Shown piece by piece: positions 7,650 through 16,762 of a stretch of DNA of 32,688 nt. The position numbers and the translations under genes are program-made. Position 1 is the first letter of the stretch; every line of letters starts with the position of its first letter. The notes under the pieces are model-generated. The model saw nothing but the letters and a program-made list of their open reading frames with translations, ran no database searches and was not told where the DNA came from. This DNA is from JAJTHY01 sp964458795 (GTDB lineage Bacteria > Pseudomonadota > Alphaproteobacteria > Rickettsiales > Midichloriaceae). The stretch spans positions 1 to 32,688 of the forward strand of contig CAYWJW010000014.1 of assembly GCA_964458795.1 (NCBI GenBank), read 5' to 3'.

Positions 7650-9461
7650 ATGTTTATGTTGGCTAACTCAAATAGGGTTTGTAGTAGCCAAAATTTCGGA
7701 GAGTCGGTGCGTGGGTTAACTTGGCAAGTTGCAGAAGTTGATGAAAGAATAATTTTAAGCATCGTTCAAAAATTAGAAATCCCCGAAATTTTAGCCACGA
7801 TTCTATATAACCGCGGTGTTAAAGACGCTGAGCAAGCGGGTTTGTTCTTGGACCCAAAGCTGAGGTCATACATGCCAGATCCATTCGGCTTGCTCGACAT
7901 GGACAAGGCTGCTTCGCGCATTGCTAAAGCCATAATTGATGGTGAGAAGATCGCAGTCTTCGGTGATTATGACGTCGATGGCGCAACCTCGACTGCACTG
8001 CTTAAGCGCTTTTTTAGAGACCTAGGCGTCGACGCCGAAATTTACATACCTAATCGTATACTTGAAGGTTATGGGCCAAGCGATGCCGCTTTTCAAAAGC
8101 TTAAAGATAATGGCAATACCTTAGTAATAACTGTGGATTGTGGAACTGTATCATTTGATCCTATTGATTACGCCCGCTCCATAGGGCTTGACATTGTGAT
8201 TCTAGACCACCACTTAAGTCTAGATAGGCTTCCAAAAGCAAATGCAATTGTGAATCCAAATCGCTTTGATGAGACTTTTTCATATAAATCGCTTGCCGCA
8301 GTAGGAGTAGCATTTTTGGCTAGCGTTGCAGTACGTAGCAGGCTGCGTGAATTAGGATATTTTGATGGCAAAATAGAACCCGACCTAATGCAATACCTAG
8401 ATTTAGTAGCTCTCGGCACAGTATGTGATGTGATGCAACTAAATGGTATTAATCGTGCGTTTGTTGCTCAAGGCCTTAAGTTAATTAACAAGCGAACCAA
8501 CGTTGGAATTGCCGCATTAAGTGATATTGCTAAGCTCGATTCTTGCGTACAGAGCTATCATTTAGGCTTTGTAATTGGCCCTAGAATCAATGCAGGTGGG
8601 CGTGTTGGCGAAGGAATTTTGGGGTCATGTCTGCTGTCTACAGAAGATCCAAATGAAGCCTCTGAAATATCATTAAAGCTGGAACGCTTAAATGAAGAGC
8701 GCAGAGCGATAGAGTCTGTAATACTCGAACAAGCTATCTCACAGATTGAAGACTGCAAATTGTATGAAAAGCCAGTAATTATGGTTTGTGGAAGAGATTG
8801 GCATCAGGGTATCTTAGGTATTATTGCCAGTCGCCTTAAAGAACGCTATGGTAAACCAAGCGCTGTGGTGTCATTCGTTGATGGCATAGGCAAAGGTTCT
8901 GCACGATCCATAACCGGCATCGATTTAGGCACGCTACTTGCTAATGCTAAAGCTTCTGAACTGTTGTTGCAAGGTGGCGGTCATGCTATGGCTGGAGGGT
9001 TTTCAGTTGCAGTTGGTAGATCCACAGAGTTTTATGAGTTCTTATGCGAGCGCTTAAAAGATACCGGGGCTATTGTTGAAAAAGCTAAAGAACTTAGGAT
9101 TGATGCGGTTTTGGACCTATCTGCAATAAATGGAGAGCTGATAAAGATTATAAATCGCGCTGCCCCGTTTGGCGCTGGCAATCCACAGCCCAAGTTTGCA
9201 ATAAGTAACGTAGTTATTGTTGATGTGCGAATTGTAGGCAAAGCACATATTATGTTCATAGTCGCAAATAAAAAGACGGATAGCATCGCAGTAACTACCG
9301 TAAAATGCATAATGTTCAAAGCTCTTGATACAGATATAGGGCAAATTCTCCTAAAAGGTGTGGGAAAAACGGTTAGCATAATAGGTACTATACAACCACA
9401 TCATCTTGATGATAGAAAAGCTGACTTTATAGCTGAAGATATAGCTCTAATCAATTCATAA
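7650..9461 (+). CDS. recJ: RecJ, single-stranded-DNA-specific 5'-3' exonuclease
   Basis: DHH-superfamily nuclease that degrades single-stranded DNA 5' to 3' in recombination and mismatch repair. The 603-residue length is normal. Readable motifs are FGDYDVDG with the metal-binding Asp106, Asp108 and Asp110; the DHH triad at 186-188; the GPRINAGGRVGEG segment near 312; and the DHHA1 signature GGGHAMAGGF with His445. A C-terminal OB-like domain follows (AAPFGAGNPQPKF near 505). ATG 7650 is the chosen start; a second in-frame ATG at 7656 would remove two residues, and neither has a strong ribosome-binding site. The recJ TAA (9459-9461) abuts the convergent stop (9456-9458) of the glycan locus with no terminator room, so the two transcripts overlap at their 3' ends. 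Confidence 0.96.
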   Translation: MFMLANSNRVCSSQNFGESVRGLTWQVAEVDERIILSIVQKLEIPEILATILYNRGVKDAEQAGLFLDPKLRSYMPDPFGLLDMDKAASRIAKAIIDGEKIAVFGDYDVDGATSTALLKRFFRDLGVDAEIYIPNRILEGYGPSDAAFQKLKDNGNTLVITVDCGTVSFDPIDYARSIGLDIVILDHHLSLDRLPKANAIVNPNRFDETFSYKSLAAVGVAFLASVAVRSRLRELGYFDGKIEPDLMQYLDLVALGTVCDVMQLNGINRAFVAQGLKLINKRTNVGIAALSDIAKLDSCVQSYHLGFVIGPRINAGGRVGEGILGSCLLSTEDPNEASEISLKLERLNEERRAIESVILEQAISQIEDCKLYEKPVIMVCGRDWHQGILGIIASRLKERYGKPSAVVSFVDGIGKGSARSITGIDLGTLLANAKASELLLQGGGHAMAGGFSVAVGRSTEFYEFLCERLKDTGAIVEKAKELRIDAVLDLSAINGELIKIINRAAPFGAGNPQPKFAISNVVIVDVRIVGKAHIMFIVANKKTDSIAVTTVKCIMFKALDTDIGQILLKGVGKTVSIIGTIQPHHLDDRKADFIAEDIALINS

Positions 9462-10793
9462 CAGCTTCTCTATCAATAGCTTTAACTTTTTAGGATCAGT
9501 AATAATCCTTATGCGGTCCCCATCCACAAGCTGTGGCATCTCTAATTTAGCCAAGTTTGAAATAAATACTGTATCTACATCAAATAGCTTGGCTTCTATG
9601 GCAACATTTGAAGCAGTTGTGATATGCAAATCTACAAATCTCAGTAAGCTGAATAAGGGCAAGGCACTTGCAAGTTCATAGTCTACATTGTCTTGTTCTA
9701 TTGAAGAAATAGCTTGTAGTGAACTGTCTGTAGCAGGCGCTGTTGGGTGTTTCCTTATCCACCAGAATACATCGTCTTTGCTATCTTTAATTAGATCAAC
9801 TAATCCATCCCATTCCTTACCACCGAATATATTGGGTCTAAGGGTTATAAGAATATTTAGTTTATATCGTTTCGAGCGCTTTTTAAGCACAGACTGATAT
9901 TTAATCACTCTTTTATCAACAGATTTCCAGAAATTCATCCATGGGATTCCGCTCACATATACCTTTGGTTTCTTGGTCATTGCACTAGAATTTGATGATA
10001 AAAATTCGCGTTTATCTTCTTCTGTCCAAAACCAGAAGATCTGAGGTATGGTATTATAGCACTCTTCCGGTATTTGCCACCAACCTTGATATGCAAAATT
10101 GTTGTGAGTATTACCATGCTGCAATTCAATAGTTGGAATACCCCTTTTAGCACAAGCATAACACATAGCCATCCCATTCATTGTGTAATAGCAAACTACA
10201 TAGACCTTTTTGGGGCGGGCAACGGAGAGTATGGCGGAGTAAAAGTACGATATAAACTTAACTCCCCAAGCATATTTTAGCATGGGCTTTATATCGAGAA
10301 TTCCAAGTTCTTTAAATAGCTTGGCAAGCTCGCTAGGACATTTATTCTTAGGCATAAAGTGCGCTAGAATAACTGCAATTTCTTCAAAAACTCTAGTCAA
10401 GAACGATTTGCAATTCCTAGGATATCTATAAAATATGCCTCTTTCAAGAAAGAGGCATTTATCACCAGATTTCTTGTGATTTTCCATAATTGGTTGGATT
10501 AGATAATCATACCAACTTTCTTCAAAAAAACTTTTCGTCGCACCGTTACCTAAGAATAAAACATCACATTTAGATGGAAACCATATACTGTGTCTCCAAT
10601 CCCTTATGCTATTTATGGTATGCATTATCCTACGCTTAATACCATTTCCTGTTGGAGCTGCACTTTTAACTAAATTCCTAAAAAGATAGCATCTGACTAT
10701 TGGCCATAGATGCATATCTCCTATTTTCCAATCTGCAACTTTATATTTTTTTTCGCAGGACTTAATTAAATCTAAGTACTCCTTGTTATTCAT
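9456..10793 (-). CDS. Surface-glycan protein, candidate GT-B-like glycosyltransferase (possibly the nonulosonate transferase)
   Basis: This 445-residue protein closes the second half of the glycan locus and overlaps the NeuD-like gene by 4 bp. No family is recognised with certainty. Seen: PTIELQHGNTHNNFAYQGW near residue 215-235, a VSGIPW segment near 290, a RKHPT motif near 345, and HITTASNVAIEAKLF near 392. An HP motif followed by a Ser/Thr-rich, Glu-containing donor segment is the pattern of GT-B enzymes such as capsule and sialic-acid transferases, and of surface-carbohydrate proteins linked to legionaminate loci. No other transferase-like gene is present, so it is the best candidate to use the CMP-sugar made here (inference). 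There is no signal peptide; it would act at the inner face of the membrane. Confidence 0.7.
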   Translation of the reverse strand: MNNKEYLDLIKSCEKKYKVADWKIGDMHLWPIVRCYLFRNLVKSAAPTGNGIKRRIMHTINSIRDWRHSIWFPSKCDVLFLGNGATKSFFEESWYDYLIQPIMENHKKSGDKCLFLERGIFYRYPRNCKSFLTRVFEEIAVILAHFMPKNKCPSELAKLFKELGILDIKPMLKYAWGVKFISYFYSAILSVARPKKVYVVCYYTMNGMAMCYACAKRGIPTIELQHGNTHNNFAYQGWWQIPEECYNTIPQIFWFWTEEDKREFLSSNSSAMTKKPKVYVSGIPWMNFWKSVDKRVIKYQSVLKKRSKRYKLNILITLRPNIFGGKEWDGLVDLIKDSKDDVFWWIRKHPTAPATDSSLQAISSIEQDNVDYELASALPLFSLLRFVDLHITTASNVAIEAKLFDVDTVFISNLAKLEMPQLVDGDRIRIITDPKKLKLLIEKLL

Positions 10794-11368
10794 CTGTTTA
10801 CCTGAAACCTAGTATTTGCTGGCACCAGATACCCATCCGGCACTACAGCATTTGGAAGTACCACAGCTCCAGCTCCTATCAAGCAACCCTCCCCTATCCT
10901 TGCACCACCAAGGATTATAGCACCTGGGCAAATATGGCTACTATGGCCAATTACCACATCATGTTCAATAATAGCACCTGTATTTATTATGGCATTACTG
11001 CTGATTTGAGAATCTGCATTAATTGTACTTGAAGCTACTATTAAAACACCATCAGCTATTTGCGCAGTATCACTTATATAGGTTCTTGGACTTATGATGC
11101 TGGTAAAAACAAAACCCTTGTTTAAATATTCAAGAAAAACCTTTTTACGTCTTATTAGAGATTCAACTGTTACAGCTCCAAAAGATAGAATGAGACTAAC
11201 CTGATCTTTATAATCATCCAACTCGCTTTCATTAATTTTATTTAAACCATAAAACTCTTGTGCCTTATCATCTACATAGCCAAGACATTGCACATCTAGC
11301 AGTCGCACCGTTTCATATATCACTTTGGCATGGCCTCCAGCACCGATCAAAATTATCCCTCTATTCAT
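10790..11368 (-). CDS. neuD: NeuD-family sugar acyltransferase
   Basis: Left-handed beta-helix acyltransferase of the NeuD/PglD type, 192 residues. The N-terminus has GIILIGAGGHAKVIYE (4-19), the Rossmann-like nucleotide-sugar-binding segment of this family. From about residue 90 hexapeptide repeats follow (ISDTAQIADGV, INADSQISSNA, IINTGAIIEHDVVIGHSSHI). His134 in EHDVVIGH is at the place of the catalytic histidine. In a legionaminate pathway an enzyme of this shape acetylates the C4 amino group made by LegC, while in sialic-acid loci NeuD O-acetylates or stabilises the synthase; its place next to LegI and LegC fits the N-acetyltransferase step (inference). It has 4-bp overlaps with the genes on both sides. 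Confidence 0.87.
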   Translation of the reverse strand: MNRGIILIGAGGHAKVIYETVRLLDVQCLGYVDDKAQEFYGLNKINESELDDYKDQVSLILSFGAVTVESLIRRKKVFLEYLNKGFVFTSIISPRTYISDTAQIADGVLIVASSTINADSQISSNAIINTGAIIEHDVVIGHSSHICPGAIILGGARIGEGCLIGAGAVVLPNAVVPDGYLVPANTRFQVNR

Positions 11369-12450
11369 AAAGCATCATACCTTTTATAGTTTTTCTTAGC
11401 TGTCTTGCCTAAGTAATCCCAAATTCTAAGTGGCGATACGGAGTTTTCTGGCCTGAGTGCTATAGTGTTTTCCATACTGAACACATCTCCTAACTCTATA
11501 TCTTTTGCCGCATACATACCACGTCTCACTATATTCTTATTTTCAAGTTCAGCGCTACTGGGCACTTTTTCAGCTATTCCTAGTATTGTCTCAGTGTCCC
11601 GGATATTTTGAACCATAATCTTTAGCTCATCGGGATTCAATGATGCCTTATGATCTGGTCCAGGCATGGACTTATCAAGCGTGATATGCTTTTCGATAAC
11701 CGCTGCTCCAAATGCAGCTGCAACTACTGGAACTAAAATACCGATTGAGTGATCAGAATAGCCAACAACAACATCGAATTCTTCAGCAATAGTTTGTATA
11801 GCGCGTAGATTTATATCTGCAAATTTAGCCGGATAATCAGTGGTGCAATGTAATACTGTTACCATTGTCTTAAGCTTTGCCTTGGTCTCTTCTTCACTTA
11901 AAAGCTTAAGGCAGTCATCATGACTTTCCGGTAGTTCTCCCGGGTATTTATAGCCAAATGCCAGTACAGCAAGCGCGTTACTTATATCATTAAGATCTGA
12001 AAGTCCTGATGATATGATAACTGGCAATCCCGATTGTGCCGCACTAAGTAATAGTGGTGCATTGGTAATGTCGCCAGAGCCAATTTTAAGCATATCCACA
12101 CCCATTCCTACAAGCTCATTCAGGCTACCCACATCAAATGGCGTAGAAAGAAATTGTATACCCAACTTTTTGCTGTGCCGCAAAAGCTCAACATGATCTT
12201 CTTTGGACAATTCCAATTTCTTCAGCATTTCATACTGTGATTCACTGCGGCCAGTATTTTCAATCTGATATTTAGCTTTGGTAGCTGTTGGAGTAGTAAT
12301 TAAATCAGCTTTAAAAGTTTGGAATTTTACTGCATCAACTCCTGCGTCATAAGCGACATCAATCAATTGTTTTGCTAGCGCCAGGGATCCATTGTGATTG
12401 ACTCCAGCTTCGGCAATTATGAAAATATGTCTACTATGGTTTAAGGTCAT
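11365..12450 (-). CDS. legI: N,N'-diacetyllegionaminate/sialate synthase (LegI/NeuB family)
   Basis: Condenses phosphoenolpyruvate with a 6-carbon amino sugar to form a 9-carbon nonulosonate. At 361 residues it is full length. The TIM-barrel synthase part starts at IIAEAGVNHNGS (about 11-22) and continues with AVKFQTFKADLITTP; the EKHITLDK segment near 236 holds the metal/PEP region. A C-terminal SAF (antifreeze-like) domain begins about RRGMYAAKDIELGD. The NTGRSESQYEMLKKLELS segment is what I recognise from legionaminate rather than sialate synthases (family knowledge, moderate certainty). The start overlaps the end of the epimerase gene by 17 bp and the stop overlaps the neuD-like gene by 4 bp, indicating translational coupling. 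Confidence 0.93.
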   Translation of the reverse strand: MTLNHSRHIFIIAEAGVNHNGSLALAKQLIDVAYDAGVDAVKFQTFKADLITTPTATKAKYQIENTGRSESQYEMLKKLELSKEDHVELLRHSKKLGIQFLSTPFDVGSLNELVGMGVDMLKIGSGDITNAPLLLSAAQSGLPVIISSGLSDLNDISNALAVLAFGYKYPGELPESHDDCLKLLSEEETKAKLKTMVTVLHCTTDYPAKFADINLRAIQTIAEEFDVVVGYSDHSIGILVPVVAAAFGAAVIEKHITLDKSMPGPDHKASLNPDELKIMVQNIRDTETILGIAEKVPSSAELENKNIVRRGMYAAKDIELGDVFSMENTIALRPENSVSPLRIWDYLGKTAKKNYKRYDAL

Positions 12451-13618
12451 AAAATTTCTTATAAATAAAAGTTTTTAAATCAGTCTCCTTTAGCTTAGCT
12501 ATAATTTTTTGAGCAACTGTTCCCGGCTCCCCAAATGGATTCTTAACAGTTAGACAATTCTCCTTTTGCCAATTTATATCCATTGCTTTCCCTATGGCTG
12601 CTTTTATATCTTGGCTCTTACTGCTTGTATTCAAGACAGAGTTAGCATGAAATCTACCATCCTGACGATGCCCAATATTTATAGTTGGCTTATGAAAATA
12701 AGGAACCTCCAATATACCGCTTGAAGAATTACCAATTAATGCTTGAGCATGCCTAATCAACCCTAAGTAAAGCTCTGAACCAAAGTGGTAAAATAGCTTA
12801 AGCTTTTCGCCGCTATTTTGTGCAGCAATTTCTTCCCAGGTTTTGTTAATCGAATAGCCACTTGGATCAGCATTAGCAAGTGATACTATCAATTGATACT
12901 CTTTATAGGTGGCGAGTGCATCCCATATGTTTTTCACTATTTCTTGCTCTTTCATCACATCATCTATCGCAGCGGTAGTTGGATGATCTACAATCAAAAA
13001 GTATTTATCCCAAAGCTTAATGCCTAACTTTTGTTCTATATAAGATTTACTTATACCATTTATATTTGCAATTTGGTCAATACCAAGCGCTCCTGAAACA
13101 AAGACACTGGAGGGCTGCTCACCCATCTGTATTAGACGATTTGCATAAAGCTCATGAGCCACAAAATGAATACTTGCAAGCTTACTTATTGCATGTCTGA
13201 AATAATCATCCAAGGCTCCTGAGGTAACCTCACCACCATGTAGATGGACAACTGGGATTTTGAGGCAATACGCAGCTTGCGCAGCAGCCAGAATTTCAAA
13301 GCGATCGCCAAGCACGATGATGTAATCTGGTCTATTAAATGCGAAGTAATCAGTAAAAGATATTACTCCAAGCCCTAATGCTTTTGCCATACCAGCAGGC
13401 TCATCTGAACTTAATAGAGTTGTAATTTTGGCATCTATACTGAAGCCATCCTGTTCTATTTCACGATAAGTCCCTCCCCATATAGGAGATAAATGTGGAC
13501 CAGTAACTGCTATCTTCAGATCAAAATCATCATCTTTAGCAAGTAACCCTATTAGGTTTTTAAGCAAACCATAATCCGCTCTACTTCCAGATACAACACA
13601 AGCTTTATATTGTTTCAT
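12434..13618 (-). CDS. legG: Hydrolysing nucleotide-sugar 2-epimerase (LegG/NeuC family)
   Basis: Releases the nucleotide and inverts C2 of an activated amino sugar, producing the free hexose used by the nonulosonate synthase. The 394-residue protein shows SGSRADYGLLKNLI (9-22), the classic NeuC start, and LGDRFEILAAAQAAYCL and VVHLHGGEVTSGALDDYFRH in mid-protein. GNSSSGILEVPYFHKPTINIG near the C-terminus is the nucleotide-binding end of this GT-B-like fold. Substrate choice (GDP-linked 2,4-diacetamido sugar versus UDP-GlcNAc) is inferred from its LegB and LegC neighbours; sequence alone cannot decide. It overlaps the aminotransferase gene by 4 bp. Confidence 0.92.
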   Translation of the reverse strand: MKQYKACVVSGSRADYGLLKNLIGLLAKDDDFDLKIAVTGPHLSPIWGGTYREIEQDGFSIDAKITTLLSSDEPAGMAKALGLGVISFTDYFAFNRPDYIIVLGDRFEILAAAQAAYCLKIPVVHLHGGEVTSGALDDYFRHAISKLASIHFVAHELYANRLIQMGEQPSSVFVSGALGIDQIANINGISKSYIEQKLGIKLWDKYFLIVDHPTTAAIDDVMKEQEIVKNIWDALATYKEYQLIVSLANADPSGYSINKTWEEIAAQNSGEKLKLFYHFGSELYLGLIRHAQALIGNSSSGILEVPYFHKPTINIGHRQDGRFHANSVLNTSSKSQDIKAAIGKAMDINWQKENCLTVKNPFGEPGTVAQKIIAKLKETDLKTFIYKKFYDLKP

Positions 13619-14799
13619 AAACTTACACCTCCTAATTTCTCGGCTAAAAATGGGCTACTAGGGAGGCATACAACCCTATTATGCAAATCATTAGTGGCAG
13701 ATAAATCACCTTGCGGCATATCCTTATACATAGGCAACATATGCATAGGTATCCAAATAGGGCGACACCCTATTTTAGTGGCATGTAGCAAATCAAGAAG
13801 TTCGTTTTTTAGATGAGCATATTCAGGTTTAATTAGCACAGCCTGCAGCCAATAATTACTTCTAGTGTCAGGCTCATCTGATAAAAAGTCAAAGTACTTA
13901 CTATCTGCAAAAGCATTTTTATAGTGCTCTGCTAACTGCCGCTTTTGCTTGAGAAATCCGCTAATCTTCTCAAGTTGCGCAACACCTATCGCAGCATTTA
14001 TATTTGGCATTCTAAAGTTATATCCCACTTCATCATGATAAAATTCATAAGGGTGCACAATTTTAGCAGTAGTTGAGATATGCCTTATTCTATCCGCAAT
14101 AGTATCGTCATTGGTAAGTATTGCTCCACCCCCGCCCGTTGTTATGATCTTATTACCATTAAAGCTTAAGGTTGCTATAGCACCGAAAACTCCTAAATGC
14201 TTTTCGTGATAGTAAGATCCTATGCCTTCAGCAGTATCTTCAATTACTAGCAAATTATATTTTTGTGCAACTCTTAAGATCCCTTCCAAATCTACTGGAT
14301 GACCAAATACATGAACAGGAATTATGGCTTTCACCCTACGCTTAGTCTTGCGATTTATAGCGCGTCCTGCATTATCAAATTCTATGATTTGCGCTAGATA
14401 GTCGTCCATCTTAAGCGCATCTATACCGAGATTTTGATAACTAGCATCTACAAAGTGTGGTACGGCACCTACCTGCATAACGGCATTAGCAGTAGCTACA
14501 AATGTGAGAGATGGTATTATGACTTCGCAGCTTTCGCCAATTCCTAAAACTTGGAGCGCCAAGTAAAGAGATACTGTACCACTTGAAACTGCAATTGCAT
14601 GTTTGACGCCACAGAAATCTGCAAGTCTCTGTTCAAATTCTTTAACAAAACGCCCCTGGTATGAAACCCATCTAGTTTTCAGGCACTCAAGCACATAGGC
14701 CTCTTCTTTGTCATCAAAGAATGGTTCATGCAATGAGTAGCTTTCAAAGCCTTTTGGCAAAGCAGCTATAATTTCGTTTTTCAAATTCTCTACAGCCAT
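13615..14799 (-). CDS. legC: LegC-family PLP-dependent sugar aminotransferase
   Basis: Transfers an amino group to C4 of the 4-keto-6-deoxy nucleotide sugar produced by LegB. DegT/DnrJ/EryC1/StrS aminotransferase, 394 residues. Readable features are the PLP-binding AVSSGTVSLYLAL (70-82), the VIEDTAEGIGSYY segment with Asp188, and the Schiff-base Lys217 in LSFNGNKIITTGGGG. The early stretch (PFFDDKEEAYVLECLKTRWV) is typical of LegC proteins. It starts within the LegB stop codon (TAATG, 1-bp overlap) and ends in a 4-bp overlap with the epimerase gene, so stoichiometric expression of the LegB-LegC-LegG steps is likely. Confidence 0.94.
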   Translation of the reverse strand: MAVENLKNEIIAALPKGFESYSLHEPFFDDKEEAYVLECLKTRWVSYQGRFVKEFEQRLADFCGVKHAIAVSSGTVSLYLALQVLGIGESCEVIIPSLTFVATANAVMQVGAVPHFVDASYQNLGIDALKMDDYLAQIIEFDNAGRAINRKTKRRVKAIIPVHVFGHPVDLEGILRVAQKYNLLVIEDTAEGIGSYYHEKHLGVFGAIATLSFNGNKIITTGGGGAILTNDDTIADRIRHISTTAKIVHPYEFYHDEVGYNFRMPNINAAIGVAQLEKISGFLKQKRQLAEHYKNAFADSKYFDFLSDEPDTRSNYWLQAVLIKPEYAHLKNELLDLLHATKIGCRPIWIPMHMLPMYKDMPQGDLSATNDLHNRVVCLPSSPFLAEKLGGVSL

Positions 14800-15797
14800 T
14801 ATATAGTATACCTATCCGGGTTATAAAAGCTGCTATTTTGATTAGCTTTAAACCATTCTACAGTCTCTATTAGCCCTTGCCTTAAGCCTTCTAAGCCTGC
14901 ATATTGTGGTTGCCATCCAATAGTTTGTTTAGCTTTATCATTAGAGGCCCATAGTCTTTCTACTTCACTATTCTCAGGTCGCAAGCGCTCTTGATCAACT
15001 TTGATCTCCACTTTGTTACCGATTATATCAGCAATCATGAGGGCGGTGTCTCTTATAGTAATTTCAAAATTACTGCCAAGATTTATAACTTCACCAAAGC
15101 TTTCTTGTCTGTCTATACAAGATACCATACCTGCCGCTGTATCCAAACAGAAGTTAAAGTCTCGCGTGGAATCAAGGTTGCCCAAAAATATCTCTTTTTT
15201 GCCTGTCAGCACCTGAGTTATAATAGTGGGAATAACAGCTCTGGCAGATTGGCGTGGACCATATGTATTAAATGGTCTTATGATTGATACAGGTAATCCA
15301 AAAGAACGATGAAAAGATGTAGCAATTTGATCTGCTCCAATCTTGGATGCTGAGTATGGAGATTGACCCACTTGCGGATGCTTTTCATCAATTGGCACAT
15401 ATTGAGCTGTGCCATAAACTTCACTAGTTGAGGTATGCACTACTTGCGAGACACCATGGTTCAAGCACGCTTGCATAACATTTAAAGTGCCAGTAATGTT
15501 GGTTTCTATATAAGATTCTGGCGCATGGTAAGAATATGGTATTGCAATCAGAGAGGCTAGGTGGAAGACGATATCCACTCCCTTAATTGCAGTGGAGACG
15601 AAATTATTATCACGTACATCGCCTAAGACAAATTCTATATTTCCTTTTACATCCGAATGATCTAACCATCCTTTATGTCCGAAGGAGTTATAACAACAAA
15701 AAGCTTTGACGCTATAACCTTGCCTTACAAGCATCTCTGAAAGATGGGAACCTATAAATCCATCTGCACCGGTTACTAGTATCTTTTTGTTATTCAT
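14799..15797 (-). CDS. legB: LegB-type NAD-dependent nucleotide-sugar 4,6-dehydratase
   Basis: Extended SDR that converts an activated N-acetylglucosamine to the 4-keto-6-deoxy sugar, the committed step. It has 332 residues, with GADGFIG (10-16) as the NAD-binding loop, the HTSTSEVYGTAQYVPIDE region holding the active-site Thr/Ser and Glu, and YSASK (148-152) with the catalytic Tyr and Lys. PFNTYGPRQSARAVIPT follows, as in RmlB/LegB enzymes. In known legionaminate routes the substrate is GDP-GlcNAc; no guanylyltransferase gene (PtmE/LegX type) is present here, so the nucleotide is not proven. It follows the second Gfo/Idh gene after 11 bp. Confidence 0.93.
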   Translation of the reverse strand: MNNKKILVTGADGFIGSHLSEMLVRQGYSVKAFCCYNSFGHKGWLDHSDVKGNIEFVLGDVRDNNFVSTAIKGVDIVFHLASLIAIPYSYHAPESYIETNITGTLNVMQACLNHGVSQVVHTSTSEVYGTAQYVPIDEKHPQVGQSPYSASKIGADQIATSFHRSFGLPVSIIRPFNTYGPRQSARAVIPTIITQVLTGKKEIFLGNLDSTRDFNFCLDTAAGMVSCIDRQESFGEVINLGSNFEITIRDTALMIADIIGNKVEIKVDQERLRPENSEVERLWASNDKAKQTIGWQPQYAGLEGLRQGLIETVEWFKANQNSSFYNPDRYTI

Positions 15798-15808
15798 AAA
15801 CTTACCCC

Positions 15809-16762
15809 CTACATAGAATATATTTTGTTTATTATTTTCATAGTTTTTAATGCATCCGACATAGTTGGAGAATTGGATTCTTGCCCAAGAGCTGAACGTA
15901 CCGCCTCTATTGCCTGTAGCTTAAATCCTGGTTTGAATTCTTTATCCCATTCGCTAATCTCAGTTTCGTGAAGCTGCCGCTCACCTGTTAGCTGAAAAAC
16001 CGCTCTTTCTAAGGGGCGCATCTCCCAGCGAATATCTTCAGTAGTGATAGCAACTGCCCAAGGTCCCGGCGCATTCCATATACCTTGATATAGACCTTCA
16101 TCACCACTTGAGAATTTAATGAACGCATTTAGCCACAAGGTTTTTGTGGGATTCCATTCACTCGAAATCTGAACGTCCACGACATCTCCTCTACCAAAAA
16201 AAGATAAATAATCAACTAAATGAATGGAATTTGCATACATCCAGTAATTTACTACCTCTTCATGATGATTGAAGCTTCTGGCTAACTCAAGGCTTTGCTG
16301 ATCAAATACCGTAATAAATCTCGCTCCACTTTGCTCATTCAAAGATGCTATAGCTTTTTGAGTGCTTGATAAGAACCTTCTATTTAAAGCCACTAGTATT
16401 TTTCTAGAATTCTTAAGTGCACCGTCATGGATGCGCAAAGCTTGCTCTAGATTAAGCCCTGGTGGTTTTTCCAAAAATATAGTCCAATCATAATTAATCA
16501 CTTCGAGTGCCACTTCCAGCATTGAAGTTTCATATACAGTTACAACTACTAAATCAGCTTTAGTTTTTTCGTATAGCTCTCTAACAGACTCTGCAACTAG
16601 TGGGATTTTAAACTGCACAGCTAGTGCATCTGCTTTAGCTTTAGTTCGACTAAAGATACCAGAGATTTCAACATTCTCTATACTTGCAAAGGCTTTGAGA
16701 TGCTCAAGCGCCATGTTACCTGCTCCTATCACTACTACCTTACAAGGTTTATCTATGCCCAT
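15809..16762 (-). CDS. Gfo/Idh/MocA-family oxidoreductase (second of two)
   Basis: NAD(P)-dependent sugar oxidoreductase fold, 317 residues. The Rossmann start is VVVIGAGNMALEHL (9-22) and the family EKP motif is at 98-100 (FLEKPPG). The C-terminal half carries the alpha/beta substrate domain (NYWMYANSIHLVDYLSFFG near 180, where the family often has the catalytic His). It begins inside the end of the preceding Gfo/Idh gene (10-bp overlap). The precise reaction is unknown; pairs of such enzymes accompany amidated or otherwise modified nonulosonate loci, but neither is part of the textbook legionaminate route. The two copies are quite different in sequence and are not a recent duplication. Confidence 0.85.
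   Translation of the reverse strand: MGIDKPCKVVVIGAGNMALEHLKAFASIENVEISGIFSRTKAKADALAVQFKIPLVAESVRELYEKTKADLVVVTVYETSMLEVALEVINYDWTIFLEKPPGLNLEQALRIHDGALKNSRKILVALNRRFLSSTQKAIASLNEQSGARFITVFDQQSLELARSFNHHEEVVNYWMYANSIHLVDYLSFFGRGDVVDVQISSEWNPTKTLWLNAFIKFSSGDEGLYQGIWNAPGPWAVAITTEDIRWEMRPLERAVFQLTGERQLHETEISEWDKEFKPGFKLQAIEAVRSALGQESNSPTMSDALKTMKIINKIYSM

Noticed and set aside
9032..9379. 115-codon minus-strand frame
   Set aside because: It is antisense to the recJ C-terminal region, which is well conserved on the plus strand.
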